DNA of 64,000 bases from Acidobacteriaceae bacterium (GTDB taxonomy: Bacteria; Acidobacteriota; Terriglobia; Terriglobales; Acidobacteriaceae): positions 1-64,000 of the forward strand of contig CAHJWN010000006.1 of the NCBI GenBank assembly GCA_903642265.1, given 5' to 3'. Numbering within the stretch: the stretch's first letter is position 1; every line of letters starts with the position of its first letter. Below are positions 54,922-64,000 of this stretch, one piece after another. Under the pieces are notes generated by a model. The model was not told the origin of the DNA, searched no databases, and was given only the letters and a program-made list of their open reading frames with translations. A program made the position numbers and the translations under genes.

Positions 54922-57900
54922 ATGAGGAACACCCGTCAGATCAGCCCGTCCTCCCTTTTCTGTTCCCTCCTCCTCATCATCCTGTGTCTTTGTGCTGGCA
55001 AGACGAACGCTCAGACAGTTACCGGCGCCATCACCGGTCAAGTGACGGACGCAAGCGGCGCGGCAATTCCGAACGCGACCGTTACGGCACTCAAAGTGGA
55101 CACCGGGGTCAAGACACCGGCTCAGACGGATCATGACGGAGTCTACACAATCCGCTTCCTCCCCATCGGCCAGTACAAAGTAGTCACCTCAGCCGCAGGG
55201 TTTACAGAAAGACAGACCGAGCCGTTCACGCTCGAGGTCAACCAGACCGTAAAGGTGAACACAGCCATGACGGTTGGCGGAGCTAACACCTCGGTTGATG
55301 TCACCGATTCAACGCCCATTATCAACACGACCGACGGTGTTATCAGCACGACCTTCTCCGAAAATGAAATTTCGACCTTTCCGCTAGAAGGTCGTAACTT
55401 CCAATCCGTGGCACTGTTTGCGCCAGGCGTCGTTCAAACAGATCCCAGTGGTATGACAGGCACGAATGCCACCGAGCGCAGCACGACAAGCAACAACTTA
55501 ATCTCCGTCAACGGCAACCGTGGTCAGGCCAACTACTACACGCTCGATGGTGTGGACATCAATGAACCGCAGAACAACCAGATCTCCTACAACGTTTCGC
55601 CGGATGCTCTCCAGGAAATCAAGGTCATCTCCGGGAATGCTCCAGCGATCTACGGCAACGTAAACGGGGGTGATGTCGTTACGGTTTTGAAGACCGGTAC
55701 GAACGCCATTCACGGCAGTGCATTCGTATATCTGCAAAACGACTTGTTGAACGCTAACAGCTGGAGCAACAAGTACCACGGTCAGGATCGCAACCGGTAC
55801 ACGCAAACCACGTTCGGCGGCACCATCGGCGGCCCAATCCGCATTCCACACCTCTATGATGGCCGCGACAGGCTTTTCTTTTTTGCCGACTTTGAAGGAC
55901 TCCGCCTTCCGAGCAGCAATGCCGCTTCGTACCAGGTGCTCACTCCGGCAATGCTCGGTGGCGATTTCTCCGCTATTCCTTACCAGCTCTACAACACCCA
56001 GGCTTACGACGCCGCGACAAACACCTATCCCGTCTTCGTCAACAACCAGATTCCAGTAAATAATCCAGTCGCAAAGTACCTAGCTGCGCATCCAGGCCTC
56101 TATCCGACGCCCAATGCTGACCCAGATCCGGGCACTTATATCCCCCGGTTTGACGGCACGGAACGAGGAACTCATGTGAACAATCAGTTCGACGCAAAGG
56201 TTGATTGGACTCCCGAAACCAAGGATCGCGTGTCTGGTTTCTACGCCCAGTCCCGAGCCCGCGACGGGAGTAACACCATCATTCCCATTGGATTCTCAGG
56301 CGTGAGCAGTTTCCCCACAACGCTCTTCGGAGCGAGCTGGGTCCACACGTTCTCCTCTGCAATCGTCAATCAATTCAACGCCGGCTTCACCCGCACCGAC
56401 TGGAGCCAGGGAGTTCCACTTGATCGCTTCGGCACCTTCGGCTTGACCGGTGACTCGCAGGTCGGGATTCCATTTGGCGTTCAACGCTACGTCGGTTTCT
56501 CCGAACAGACCATTGCCGGTGCACAGTCGATTGGCAACAGAGCTGCGCCCCAACTGTTGATCGACAATACGTTCGGCTACAACGACAATCTCACCTATCA
56601 GCGCGGCCGGCACCTCTTCACGATCGGCATCCAGGCAGTTCGCTACCAGGAAAATTACACGCAGAGCCAAAATGCCGGAGCCCTCGGCTTCTTTCACTAC
56701 AACGGAAACTTTACCCAGAACCCCAACTCGGCAAACCCTCTCGTCGGCGCTGCGGATTTTGTTCTCGATGCATCAGACAGCGACGGCCTGCAGGATGGCG
56801 GCGAGTTTGGCAATCGCCAATGGCGCGCGGCGGGATACGCGCAGGACGATTGGAAGCTAACTCCAAGGTTGACCTTGAATCTCGGCATCCGGTATGAGTA
56901 CGACCAGCCCATGGTCGAAGCGAACAACAAGAATGCAAACATTATCCCGCTCAACGGCGGCACTCTTGAGTATGCTGCTTCGATCCCCCTCGGCGCACCA
57001 GCAGGATCGATCATCTGCCCTACCACCGCCTGCTACAACCCGAACTACAAACAGATTCAGCCGCGATTTGGCTTTGCTTACCAGGCTGCCTCAAACATCT
57101 CCATTCGTGGTGGCTACGGCGCTACCAGCTTTCTTGAGGGCAATGCTGCAAACCAGCGCACAACCGATAATCCACCCCTCGTCTCCGTCTTCGCGTTGAA
57201 AGCGATCCTACCTTCAGACACATCCGGAGGCACGTCGCTCCAGGCCTCAAACGGATTCGTTACAAGCTCTAGCGCATTCTCCGCAAATGGCTCCGGCTAC
57301 AGTGCCTGGCCTCAGAACCTCCAGCCTGCCTATATCCAGCAGTACAACATGACGGTTGAAACGCAGCTAAACTCCGCCACTTCCCTCTCGGTGGGCTACG
57401 TTGGACAGACCGGTCATCACCTGGTCGACTATGGCAACGAAAACCAGTTCACACAGGCCCAGGCACAAGACGTCAATACGCTTCTCAAGGCCAACCCGAA
57501 CGCCACAATTCCAACCGCAGACCTGACGCCGTACTACAACCTCGCAGGTCCCGGTGGTGCCGTCCTCATCACAGAGTCTCGCGCTGGATCGGGTTATAAC
57601 GGGCTTCAGGTCACCGTTCGTCAGCGTCAGGCCCATGGGCTTGAGTACAACCTCAACTACACGTTTGCCAAGTCCCTCACCAATGCCGCAGGCAACTATG
57701 GTGCACCAAATATCTCCCAGGCGGGCGGAGATCAAACGTTCCAGGACTACTACAACAGCAAAGTGGATTTCGGTCCCTCCGGAGACGATATTCGTCACCA
57801 GTTCAACGCCGTCGTCGTTTACGCTCTGCCTTATGGCCATGGACGCCAGTTCGGCTCGACGTCAAACATCTTCTTCCAGGAAGTCTTTGGAGGCTGGTCG

Positions 57901-58374
57901 CTCACCAATGCTTTCAAGGCCTTTACCGGTCCGCCAGTCACAATCACCGCAAATGGTGGAAACACCGGCTCATTTGGCGGGGCCCGTGCCAATCAGTACT
58001 CCCGCATACACCTTGTGAACCGGTCCATCAATCACTGGTTCGGCACCGATCCGACTGCAGCCCCATGCGTTGATGGCAGCGGAGTCCAGACTGGTGTCTG
58101 TGCCTACGGTCAGCCCTCCACATACGAGTTCGGAACGGGTGCAAATGGGACAGAACGTGCCCCCGGGTTCTATCAACTCGATACATCGCTCTTCAAAGAT
58201 TTCCACGTCTTTCATGAGCAGACGTTCGGCTTTCGGACCGACTTCTTCAACCTCTTGAATGTCGCCGATTACGGCAACCCTGATAGCGGAATTCAGGACA
58301 GCAACTTCGGCATCATCAACAGTGTGAGAAATCAGGAGCGACGCCTGCAGCTTTCTCTCAATTACAAGTTCTAG
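54922..58374 (+). CDS. Oar-like TonB-dependent outer-membrane receptor
   Basis: 1150 residues with AGGAG 6 bases before the ATG. A signal peptide (core LFCSLLLIILCLCAG, ending TNAQ) is followed by a carboxypeptidase-regulatory-like domain (GAITGQVTDASGAAIPNATV, about 30-115). A plug region (STFPLEGRNFQSVALFAPGV, SVNGNRGQANYYTLDGVD) and a long barrel rich in aromatic strands ending LQLSLNYKF complete it. This is the Oar/TonB-receptor type expanded in Acidobacteria, thought to import oligosaccharides or other large substrates with TonB-ExbBD energy. Ligand unknown. No partner lipoprotein or glycosidase gene is adjacent; an inverted repeat follows the stop. Confidence 0.9.
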   Translation: MRNTRQISPSSLFCSLLLIILCLCAGKTNAQTVTGAITGQVTDASGAAIPNATVTALKVDTGVKTPAQTDHDGVYTIRFLPIGQYKVVTSAAGFTERQTEPFTLEVNQTVKVNTAMTVGGANTSVDVTDSTPIINTTDGVISTTFSENEISTFPLEGRNFQSVALFAPGVVQTDPSGMTGTNATERSTTSNNLISVNGNRGQANYYTLDGVDINEPQNNQISYNVSPDALQEIKVISGNAPAIYGNVNGGDVVTVLKTGTNAIHGSAFVYLQNDLLNANSWSNKYHGQDRNRYTQTTFGGTIGGPIRIPHLYDGRDRLFFFADFEGLRLPSSNAASYQVLTPAMLGGDFSAIPYQLYNTQAYDAATNTYPVFVNNQIPVNNPVAKYLAAHPGLYPTPNADPDPGTYIPRFDGTERGTHVNNQFDAKVDWTPETKDRVSGFYAQSRARDGSNTIIPIGFSGVSSFPTTLFGASWVHTFSSAIVNQFNAGFTRTDWSQGVPLDRFGTFGLTGDSQVGIPFGVQRYVGFSEQTIAGAQSIGNRAAPQLLIDNTFGYNDNLTYQRGRHLFTIGIQAVRYQENYTQSQNAGALGFFHYNGNFTQNPNSANPLVGAADFVLDASDSDGLQDGGEFGNRQWRAAGYAQDDWKLTPRLTLNLGIRYEYDQPMVEANNKNANIIPLNGGTLEYAASIPLGAPAGSIICPTTACYNPNYKQIQPRFGFAYQAASNISIRGGYGATSFLEGNAANQRTTDNPPLVSVFALKAILPSDTSGGTSLQASNGFVTSSSAFSANGSGYSAWPQNLQPAYIQQYNMTVETQLNSATSLSVGYVGQTGHHLVDYGNENQFTQAQAQDVNTLLKANPNATIPTADLTPYYNLAGPGGAVLITESRAGSGYNGLQVTVRQRQAHGLEYNLNYTFAKSLTNAAGNYGAPNISQAGGDQTFQDYYNSKVDFGPSGDDIRHQFNAVVVYALPYGHGRQFGSTSNIFFQEVFGGWSLTNAFKAFTGPPVTITANGGNTGSFGGARANQYSRIHLVNRSINHWFGTDPTAAPCVDGSGVQTGVCAYGQPSTYEFGTGANGTERAPGFYQLDTSLFKDFHVFHEQTFGFRTDFFNLLNVADYGNPDSGIQDSNFGIINSVRNQERRLQLSLNYKF

Positions 58375-58387
58375 TTAAATAGCTGAT

Positions 58388-58419
58388 GCGCCACGGGCAA
58401 GATATCTTTCCCGTGGCGC
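58388..58419 (+). terminator. Hairpin after the TonB receptor gene
   Basis: Perfect 10-base GC-rich arms 58388-58397 (GCGCCACGGG) and 58410-58419 around a 12-base loop, 13 bases after the stop. No U-tract follows, so termination efficiency is uncertain, but position and symmetry suit a transcript end. Confidence 0.6.
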
Positions 58420-58504
58420 TGACAGGAATGTCGCTCTAAGCCTCCCTAGGCTCATCTATTTCTCTATCAGTGATCTGTCGATTCTTCCGGTCACGAGCGA
58501 TCGT

Positions 58505-59230
58505 ATGCGCAAGATAGTCTTTGAACTCTGTGCCGAGACCATCGACGCTTGCCTCGCTGCACGCGATGGCGGAGCCAACCGCATCGAACTCTGCTCCGGA
58601 CTCGGTGAGGGGGGTCTGACGCCTAGCTACGCTTTTATTCGGGCAGCCATTGAACAGAGCGGCCTGCCAGTGCACGTTCTGGTTCGTCCGCGCGGGGCTG
58701 GGTTCCTCTACTCCAGCGCTGAAGTTGCGATCATGTGCGACGACATAACCCAGATTAAATCTCTCGGCGCAGCTGGCGTGGTTCTCGGAATGCTACGAGC
58801 TGACAACACCGTTGATGTCGCCGGAACACGCAGGCTTGTCGAGGTCGCCGGCAACCTGAAAGTCACGTTTCATCGTGCTTTCGATTCAACACCGTCGCTG
58901 CCATCGGCGCTTGAAGACGTAATAGCCACCGGATGCGAGCGCATCCTTACATCAGGTGGCAAACCAAATGTAGTCGCCGGCGCTGAGTCGCTTGGAGCAT
59001 TGTTCCGGCAAGCTGATGGTCGCATCGACATCGCTGTGGGGGGCGGCCTTCGCCTGCAGAATGCCGCCTCCTTGAGCCGGCTAACGGGCGCGACACACTT
59101 CCATGGATCATTGCGCCGCCGCACGCCCATCAGATCAGATGCCGCTGACGATCCCGCTTCAAAATCCACCGCTTACATCGTCGAGGCGACAACTGTCCGT
59201 GCCGTAATCCAACGACTGCAGAACGCATAG
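58505..59230 (+). CDS. cutC: CutC family protein
   Basis: 241 residues, a TIM-barrel protein. Seen: FELCAETIDACLAARDGGANRIELCSGLGEGGLTPSY at the start (Cys, Glu and the GGxxRIELC motif), VHVLVRPRGAGFLYS, VTFHRAFDST, GCERILTSGG and THFHGS near the end, all characteristic of CutC. Originally linked to copper tolerance in E. coli, but that role is disputed; the true reaction is uncertain. No copper transporter or other metal gene is nearby. Confidence 0.9.
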   Translation: MRKIVFELCAETIDACLAARDGGANRIELCSGLGEGGLTPSYAFIRAAIEQSGLPVHVLVRPRGAGFLYSSAEVAIMCDDITQIKSLGAAGVVLGMLRADNTVDVAGTRRLVEVAGNLKVTFHRAFDSTPSLPSALEDVIATGCERILTSGGKPNVVAGAESLGALFRQADGRIDIAVGGGLRLQNAASLSRLTGATHFHGSLRRRTPIRSDAADDPASKSTAYIVEATTVRAVIQRLQNA

Positions 59231-59261
59231 CGCCCGACCTGATCCTGGCATACCAAGCAGT

Positions 59262-60215
59262 TCAACTGGTCCGTGTCTCCTGCCCTCGCAGGCGCCGAAT
59301 AGCCCGGATCGCGCTCCGCGCCGGTACGTAGCTTGCAGACATCGCCACGTTCTTCATCACGTCTCCAACAGGAGAGGTAAAGGGTGGATCAGGCTGGAGT
59401 CCAGCCTTTCGCAGGAAGTAATTCGCTCGGTAGAGATTGGCCCGCTCAGAGTCCTTGAGTGTGAAGTTGACACTTAACGAGATGGACACGTTGTCATCGT
59501 TCTGAAGCCAGTGCGGATCGTTGATGGGAATGTGAATTCCATTCCCAGGCACTAATCGCAGCGGAGTAGACCGTTGCTGCAACTCCGGCTTGTACCTGCC
59601 CGCATTTTTATCTACGGCCCAGAACGTCTCAAGTTCTGTCTCGGGCACAACATCCTTGTCGCGCTGGTCAAACATGTGGATCGTTTTCGATCCGCTAATT
59701 TGCATCAGGAAATTGCATTCACGGTCGATATGGTAAGTTGTAATTCGCTTTGGAGACGTGATGAAGATTAGCGCATCTTCGACGCGCATCATCTTCTTAA
59801 AATCTCTCCCTGACAGTGTTTCGAACTCCCGCATACACTCGTTGAAGACAACCGCGTACTCCGGGTCCCGCTGAGCCTGGTGGATGGTGATCCAGGAACC
59901 GGTATCCTGGATGCGCTGAAAGGCCTCCTCAAGGGGTGGCTTATCTCCCATATCGTTCCAGCGCGCACCGATCGGGACATTGTGTCCGGCATCGTAATAG
60001 AGCTCCTGTGGCCGCACTGCCTGGGTCTCAAGAGCCAGTTTCAGCAGCCGCGGCATAGAAAATAGCGGATTGTTTGCGATTCGATGCTCGAACAGGAACG
60101 GATGCTGATTGAACTTCTCCTTGAACACAGGAGACTCCACAATGTGGCCGACGTGATTCGCGGCAGGAATTGCTGATTGCGCTTTGGTGTGAGTTGAGGT
60201 CGATATAGATGACAC
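59262..60215 (-). CDS. Cupin/JmjC-fold HxD...H protein, tandem copy 1
   Basis: 317 residues from GTG 60215. A double-stranded beta-helix protein of the cupin-8/JmjC type: HxD motif His162-Asp164 in TTYHIDREC, then FLMQISGSKTIHMFDQRD, and distal His228 (GNGIHIPINDPHW). These suit a 2-oxoglutarate/Fe(II) oxygenase site, and the following VSISLSVNFT strand is typical. It closely resembles the upstream neighbour over nearly its whole length, so the two are a tandem duplication. Known relatives hydroxylate proteins or small molecules; no substrate is indicated. Conserved C-terminal LRGQE ends both copies. Confidence 0.75.
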   Translation of the reverse strand: MSSISTSTHTKAQSAIPAANHVGHIVESPVFKEKFNQHPFLFEHRIANNPLFSMPRLLKLALETQAVRPQELYYDAGHNVPIGARWNDMGDKPPLEEAFQRIQDTGSWITIHQAQRDPEYAVVFNECMREFETLSGRDFKKMMRVEDALIFITSPKRITTYHIDRECNFLMQISGSKTIHMFDQRDKDVVPETELETFWAVDKNAGRYKPELQQRSTPLRLVPGNGIHIPINDPHWLQNDDNVSISLSVNFTLKDSERANLYRANYFLRKAGLQPDPPFTSPVGDVMKNVAMSASYVPARSAIRAIRRLRGQETRTS

Positions 60216-60459
60216 ATGTCCAACTTTCCCGGAGACCGTTCACTAAACAAAGGTTTCCACTGACTGGATCGGCAGCCCGCGAGGAGCTTTAGACATCGCA
60301 CCGGATGTCAGCATTAATCGGATAAACAATGGTTTATCACGCGAAACTTCTCCGGGCAAGAAAAACAGCGGCGAGTCGAAGATATGCACAGTCCACTCGG
60401 CGCTCGCGTGGAAATGGTCATATCTTCCCATCGAGCAATCTGCAGTGAGGCAGAAATGC

Positions 60460-61410
60460 TTACTCAATACGCATTTCTTGACCGCGAAGCCGACGCAGCG
60501 CACGTTTCGCCGAACGAATCGGCACGTAAGACGCTGAGATAAGCGCGTTCTTCACGCCATCTTTCAGTGGCGACTGAAACGGAGGCTCCGGCTGCATACC
60601 CAGCCTGCGCAAAAGGTGGTTTGCCCGGTAAACGTTGGCGCGCTCAGAATGTTTCATCGTGAAGTTGCAACTAAGCGATATGGAGACATTATCGTCGTTC
60701 TGAAGCCAGTGCGGCTCATTTACAGGAATATGTACTCCGTTGCCTGGCACCATCCGATAGGGCGTGGAGCGTTCCTGCAGCTCAGGTTTATAAACAGCAG
60801 CGTTGTTGTCTACTGTCCAAAAGCGCTCAACCTCGAGCTCCGGCAAAACTTCCTTATCGTGCCTGTCGAACATGTACATCGTTTTCGAACCGCTGATCTG
60901 AAGCAGAAAGTTGCATTCGCGATCGATGTGATACGTCGTTGTGCGCTTGGGAGAAGTAAGAAAAACGATTGCGTCCTCAACACGCATCAGCTTCTTGAAA
61001 TCACGGCCGGTCTGGGCCTCAAGTTCACGCATGCACCCTTCGAAGAGGTCTTTGTACTCGGGATCCAATTGCGCCTGGCGAATCGTGATCCATGCGCCAG
61101 CGTCGTTGATCCGCTCAAAAGCCTCTTCAATTGGAGGGCCTGCCGCCACTTCGCTCCAGCGCGCACCAATCGGCACATTCTGTCCGGCATCGTAATAGAG
61201 TTCCAACGGCCGCTGCTCTTGAGTCTTGAGAGCCAGTTCCCTCAACTTTGGCAAGCTGAACAGTGGATGATCAGCCATCGTGTGGTTCAGGATGAACGGA
61301 TGTTTGTTGAAATCACTCTTGAACGTCGGCGACGGAACGATGTAGCGGAAATCCGATGCCGCTTGAGAACTCACGAGCGGCGTACTTGCGGGTATAACTT
61401 GTGTCGACAT
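60460..61410 (-). CDS. Cupin/JmjC-fold HxD...H protein, tandem copy 2
   Basis: 316 residues from ATG 61410 with AGGAGA 10 bases upstream, so probably the first gene of the pair. Same architecture as its neighbour: His161-Asp163 in TTYHIDREC, His227 in GNGVHIPVNEPHW, plus the shared ELYYDAG, FKKLMRVEDA and SLSCNFTMKHSERANVYRANHLLRRLGMQPEPPF. The 245-base gap to copy 1 is non-coding and could allow separate control. A long plus-strand frame across this gene is only its shadow. Confidence 0.78.
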   Translation of the reverse strand: MSTQVIPASTPLVSSQAASDFRYIVPSPTFKSDFNKHPFILNHTMADHPLFSLPKLRELALKTQEQRPLELYYDAGQNVPIGARWSEVAAGPPIEEAFERINDAGAWITIRQAQLDPEYKDLFEGCMRELEAQTGRDFKKLMRVEDAIVFLTSPKRTTTYHIDRECNFLLQISGSKTMYMFDRHDKEVLPELEVERFWTVDNNAAVYKPELQERSTPYRMVPGNGVHIPVNEPHWLQNDDNVSISLSCNFTMKHSERANVYRANHLLRRLGMQPEPPFQSPLKDGVKNALISASYVPIRSAKRALRRLRGQEMRIE

Positions 61411-61662
61411 GGTATGCGACTCTCCTAAGAGTAGTGATCAATACTGATGCTCGGGGCAACAGTCGGCGTTTGGATACCCACAGCAGCAAACCTGCTCGAT
61501 CGCCGACAAACTACCATCTATTTACCACGTGCTGTCTGGCAATTCAACCTAAAGCGCGTCTGGGCTGTGTCGCCAGTTGCGTCATGGCTCAACCGCACCC
61601 GTGTTTGTGCCCAGAGGATGCTCAGGGCTTTCGCAGCACATCACCCGAGAAGGATCGCCTCT

Positions 61663-62736
61663 TTACCAGCCGCGATTCTGCATCATCTCGGCAGCCGGGA
61701 TGTTTGCCACAGCAAGTCCCTTCATTGCTCCCATACAGTCGGCGGAGCACTCCGTTACCACCTTGGGGTCATCGAAAAACGTCGCAGCACGCACAATCGC
61801 GGCAGCCCGGCTCACTGCCTCCGCCCGCTCTTGCGGTCTACGATACTGTCCGAAAAGGCCCGGCTTTACCTCGGCTCCGATGAATTCTGGCGCGATCAGT
61901 CTGCCATCCGCCCAGTCACCCTGCTCAAACCTGTCGCCTTCGCGGTAACTCGACACATTCAGTTTCGTCGTTGAATCGGACATAAAAATGCCAGATCCCA
62001 CGAATACCGTCTCCGCTCCCAGCTGCCGAACCAGCGCAGCATCCGCCGGTGTAGCGATTCCGCCGGCCGAGAAATTCGGCACTGGGAGCTTGCCCGTTTT
62101 TGCCACCAGCTTTACAAGTTCATAGGGTGCGCGCAGGTTCTTTGCGGCTGCGTACAGTTCTTGGTCGTCTAGCACCGTCAGCGCCTTCATCTCCGACACA
62201 ATCTGCCGCATGTGTCGCACAGCGTGGATCACGTCGCCCGTCCCTGGCTCGCCTTTAGTACGAATCAGTGCCGCACCCTCTGCGATCCTTCGCAGTGCTT
62301 CGCCCAGGTCCTTTGCACCGCACACGAACGGGGTTGTAAAAGCGTGTTTATCGATGTGGTGGGTCTCGTCGGCCGGTGTCAACACCTCGGATTCATCGAT
62401 AAAATCGACGCCAAGCTGCTGCAGCACCTGCGCCTCGACGAAATGACCAATGCGCGCCTTTGCCATCACGGGAATCGATACGGCTGCCTGCACCTCGCGA
62501 ATCATATTTGGGTGCGACATGCGGGCAACTCCACCCTGTGCACGGATCTGCGCTGGCACACGCTCGAGCGCCATAACGGCCACTGCTCCCGCCTGTTCTG
62601 CGATTACGGCTTGATCGGCGTCGATCACGTCCATGATCACTCCGCCCTTCAACATCTCCGCAAGGCCAGTCTTCAGGCGAAGCGAGGTAGCAGGATAGCT
62701 GCCGTTCTGATTGCCGTTTGTCGTGGAATCCGCCAT
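61663..62736 (-). CDS. pdxS: Pyridoxal 5'-phosphate synthase lyase subunit PdxS, with insertion
   Basis: 357 residues against about 295 in typical PdxS. It condenses ribose 5-phosphate, glyceraldehyde 3-phosphate and ammonia (from PdxT) into PLP. Seen: [34 protein letters not shown] with the Schiff-base Lys93, RTKGEPGTG with the second active Lys161, [23 protein letters not shown], and the C-terminal [20 protein letters not shown]. Between GIFMSD and [15 protein letters not shown] about 45 extra residues (roughly 255-300) replace the normal few. The N-terminal 15 residues are also extra. No pdxT is adjacent. Confidence 0.93.
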   Translation of the reverse strand: MADSTTNGNQNGSYPATSLRLKTGLAEMLKGGVIMDVIDADQAVIAEQAGAVAVMALERVPAQIRAQGGVARMSHPNMIREVQAAVSIPVMAKARIGHFVEAQVLQQLGVDFIDESEVLTPADETHHIDKHAFTTPFVCGAKDLGEALRRIAEGAALIRTKGEPGTGDVIHAVRHMRQIVSEMKALTVLDDQELYAAAKNLRAPYELVKLVAKTGKLPVPNFSAGGIATPADAALVRQLGAETVFVGSGIFMSDSTTKLNVSSYREGDRFEQGDWADGRLIAPEFIGAEVKPGLFGQYRRPQERAEAVSRAAAIVRAATFFDDPKVVTECSADCMGAMKGLAVANIPAAEMMQNRGW

Positions 62737-62948
62737 GTGGGTATCTCCTTCGGGTGTCGCGCTGTGTCGGCGATCTTAGCCAAACTCGCTGCGGGTCCGG
62801 AGCTTTAAGAGTAGCAGTTTTGTGCAGCACTAGTTGTACTTTCGATACGTTCGCAATGGTCCCGCACAAATTCAACCGGCATTGATGGAGCAGCGATACG
62901 CAGCGAGCACACTGTAAGCAGCAGAACCGGTCCGTCGCGTGAGGCGCC

Positions 62949-63680
62949 ATGTCTCCTGAGCAGAATTCTGAACTGACCATCGTGATCCCTGCAAAGAATG
63001 AAGCATGCATGCTTCCACGCCTGCTGACATCGCTGGTGCGCCAGGACTACCCTTTACTCCCAGCCACCCGCATTCTGGTTGCCGATGCAGGCTCGACCGA
63101 TGGCACGGTGCAGGCCGTTCACAGGTTCCGCGAGCATCTCTGCATCGAAATTGTTAGAGGCGGATTGCCGTCGGTCGGTAGAAATGCAGGTGCGAAACTT
63201 GCCACGACAAAATACATCCTCTTTCTCGATGCCGACGTTGAACTTACCGATGTGACCCTTTTGCGTCGCGCCATGGGCTCCATGCGGCGCCGTAGCCTGC
63301 ACCTTACCACTGTCAGCATCGGATGCCGCCAGGGCAGCTTCTTCGACGACCTGCTGTACGCAGGTAGCAACGTGATGCAGCATATCGGAGCGCGCTGGAA
63401 GCCATTTGCAACCGGCATGTTCATGCTGTTCGAACGTGAAGCTTTTTGGCGGCTCGGCGGCTTCAACGAGCGCGCGCTCTTCGCAGAAGACTACCTGCTC
63501 TCGAAGGGCGTGCAGCGTAGCCGCTTTCGTATCGTGCGCGGCCGCATCCTTACGACAAATCGCCGCTTCCGGAAACTTGGCCACGGCCGCATGATCTGGA
63601 TGTTTTTCAAAACGATGCTGCACACCTGGGACGACGAGTATTTCCTTGAAGATCAAGGGTACTGGGGCGAAGCCACGTAG
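62949..63680 (+). CDS. GT2-family glycosyltransferase
   Basis: 243 residues. GT-A fold: LTIVIPAKNEACMLPRLLTSL, VADAGSTDGT, KYILFLDADVEL (the DxD-type metal site), GMFMLFEREAFWRLGGFNERALFAEDYLLSKG with the GGF/ED pattern typical of GT2 enzymes. An inverting nucleotide-sugar transferase or related enzyme. One or two weak hydrophobic stretches only, so it is probably cytoplasmic or peripherally bound. Substrate unknown; no other polysaccharide genes adjoin. It is divergent from pdxS. Confidence 0.85.
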   Translation: MSPEQNSELTIVIPAKNEACMLPRLLTSLVRQDYPLLPATRILVADAGSTDGTVQAVHRFREHLCIEIVRGGLPSVGRNAGAKLATTKYILFLDADVELTDVTLLRRAMGSMRRRSLHLTTVSIGCRQGSFFDDLLYAGSNVMQHIGARWKPFATGMFMLFEREAFWRLGGFNERALFAEDYLLSKGVQRSRFRIVRGRILTTNRRFRKLGHGRMIWMFFKTMLHTWDDEYFLEDQGYWGEAT

Positions 63681-64000
63681 TCAGAACCGCCCGGATGCCT
63701 TTGCAGCAGCAACCGTGGATTCATCCAGCACGATGAATACTCCTGCAGCTTTTGCGAGCACCAGGCCTTTAAGATTCTTCAACTCCGCCTCGTGAAAGAG
63801 CTTGCGGCCTTCACGCTGAACGTGCCGCCCAGTCAGGATCAAGTCGTGATGTAGTGGAGAAGGTCGAAGATAATCGACCGCCATATGCCGGGTCATAGCC
63901 ATGACCCCAAGCGGCCGGTTCAGCTTACTCATTGCTTCATCCATCAAGGTCGCGATGATGCCGCCATGGATGTATCCCGGCGGTCCCTCGTGCACGCGGT
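63681..64000 (-). CDS. PaaI-type hotdog thioesterase, 5' end cut by window edge
   Basis: About 106 residues are present and the frame runs off the right edge (an Arg codon precedes the VHEGPPGYIHGG stretch), so the N-terminus is missing. The hotdog motif HGGIIATLMDEAM, with the catalytic Asp/Glu region, followed by AVDYLRPSPLHHDLILTGRHVQREGRKLF, fits the PaaI/YbgC-like acyl-CoA thioesterase family. Function beyond acyl-thioester hydrolysis is unknown. It converges on the GT2 gene with no gap. Confidence 0.8.
   Translation of the reverse strand, partial: RVHEGPPGYIHGGIIATLMDEAMSKLNRPLGVMAMTRHMAVDYLRPSPLHHDLILTGRHVQREGRKLFHEAELKNLKGLVLAKAAGVFIVLDESTVAAAKASGRF

Noticed and set aside
60616..61428. 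Plus-strand frame of 270 codons
   Set aside because: Antisense to the second cupin-fold copy; shares no known motif.

Overview
The window is moderately GC-rich, densely coded bacterial chromosome. It most resembles a member of the Acidobacteriota, class Terriglobia (Granulicella/Terriglobus/Edaphobacter type). The pointers are an Oar-like TonB-dependent receptor with an N-terminal carboxypeptidase-regulatory fold, a VWFA-related secreted protein, a homodimeric pyruvate dehydrogenase E1, lipid A synthesis and LarE/LarC/LarB cofactor genes. This placement rests on recalled gene content, not on a search. I saw no rRNA, tRNA, CRISPR array, insertion sequence or phage gene.

Layout. 1-6.2 kb: a very large GH13 protein cut by the left edge (minus strand), an outer-membrane beta-barrel with a good intrinsic terminator, and a polytopic membrane protein. 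6.3-17.6 kb: ABC exporter, tagatose-bisphosphate aldolase, a POTRA-only secreted protein, lpxB, a catalytically degenerate M1-peptidase homologue, a Gfo/Idh/MocA oxidoreductase, araD and argJ. 17.8-21.5 kb: aceE followed by an E1-alpha-like protein without a recognisable thiamine-diphosphate motif. 21.8-30.8 kb: exopolysaccharide locus (UDP-xylose synthase and UDP-glucose dehydrogenase divergent from a Wzz/BY-kinase, a Wza-like exporter, two GT4 glycosyltransferases and a WcaF-type acetyltransferase). 31-36.5 kb: a trypsin-fold protein, a VWFA-related protein, GTP-type PEP carboxykinase and an alginate-lyase-like protein.

36.5-39.7 kb: larE-larC-larB, which make the nickel-pincer nucleotide cofactor; no larA is present. 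39.6-43.7 kb: a signalling island with a LuxR-type regulator lacking the phospho-acceptor Asp, divergent from a receiver/thioredoxin-reductase-like fusion and a cNMP-fold histidine kinase. 43.9-49.1 kb: lipoprotein, VOC protein, histidine phosphatase, uvrB, YdcF-like protein and dienelactone hydrolase. 49.1-54.6 kb: a minus-strand leucine/isovalerate-type degradation operon (DeoR regulator, acyl-CoA carboxylase beta, acyl-CoA dehydrogenase, HMG-CoA lyase, enoyl-CoA hydratase). 54.9-64 kb: TonB-dependent receptor, cutC, two tandem HxD...H cupin/JmjC-fold paralogues, pdxS with a large insertion, a GT2 glycosyltransferase and an edge-truncated thioesterase.

No single novel system stands out as certain. 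The strongest leads are proteins that keep a family fold while losing or reshaping the active site: the M1 homologue, the E1-alpha homologue, the receiver domain, the ArgJ cleavage loop and the PdxS insertion. Two others are the redox/two-component island and an lpxB that has no ordinary start codon upstream of its essential N-terminal motif.
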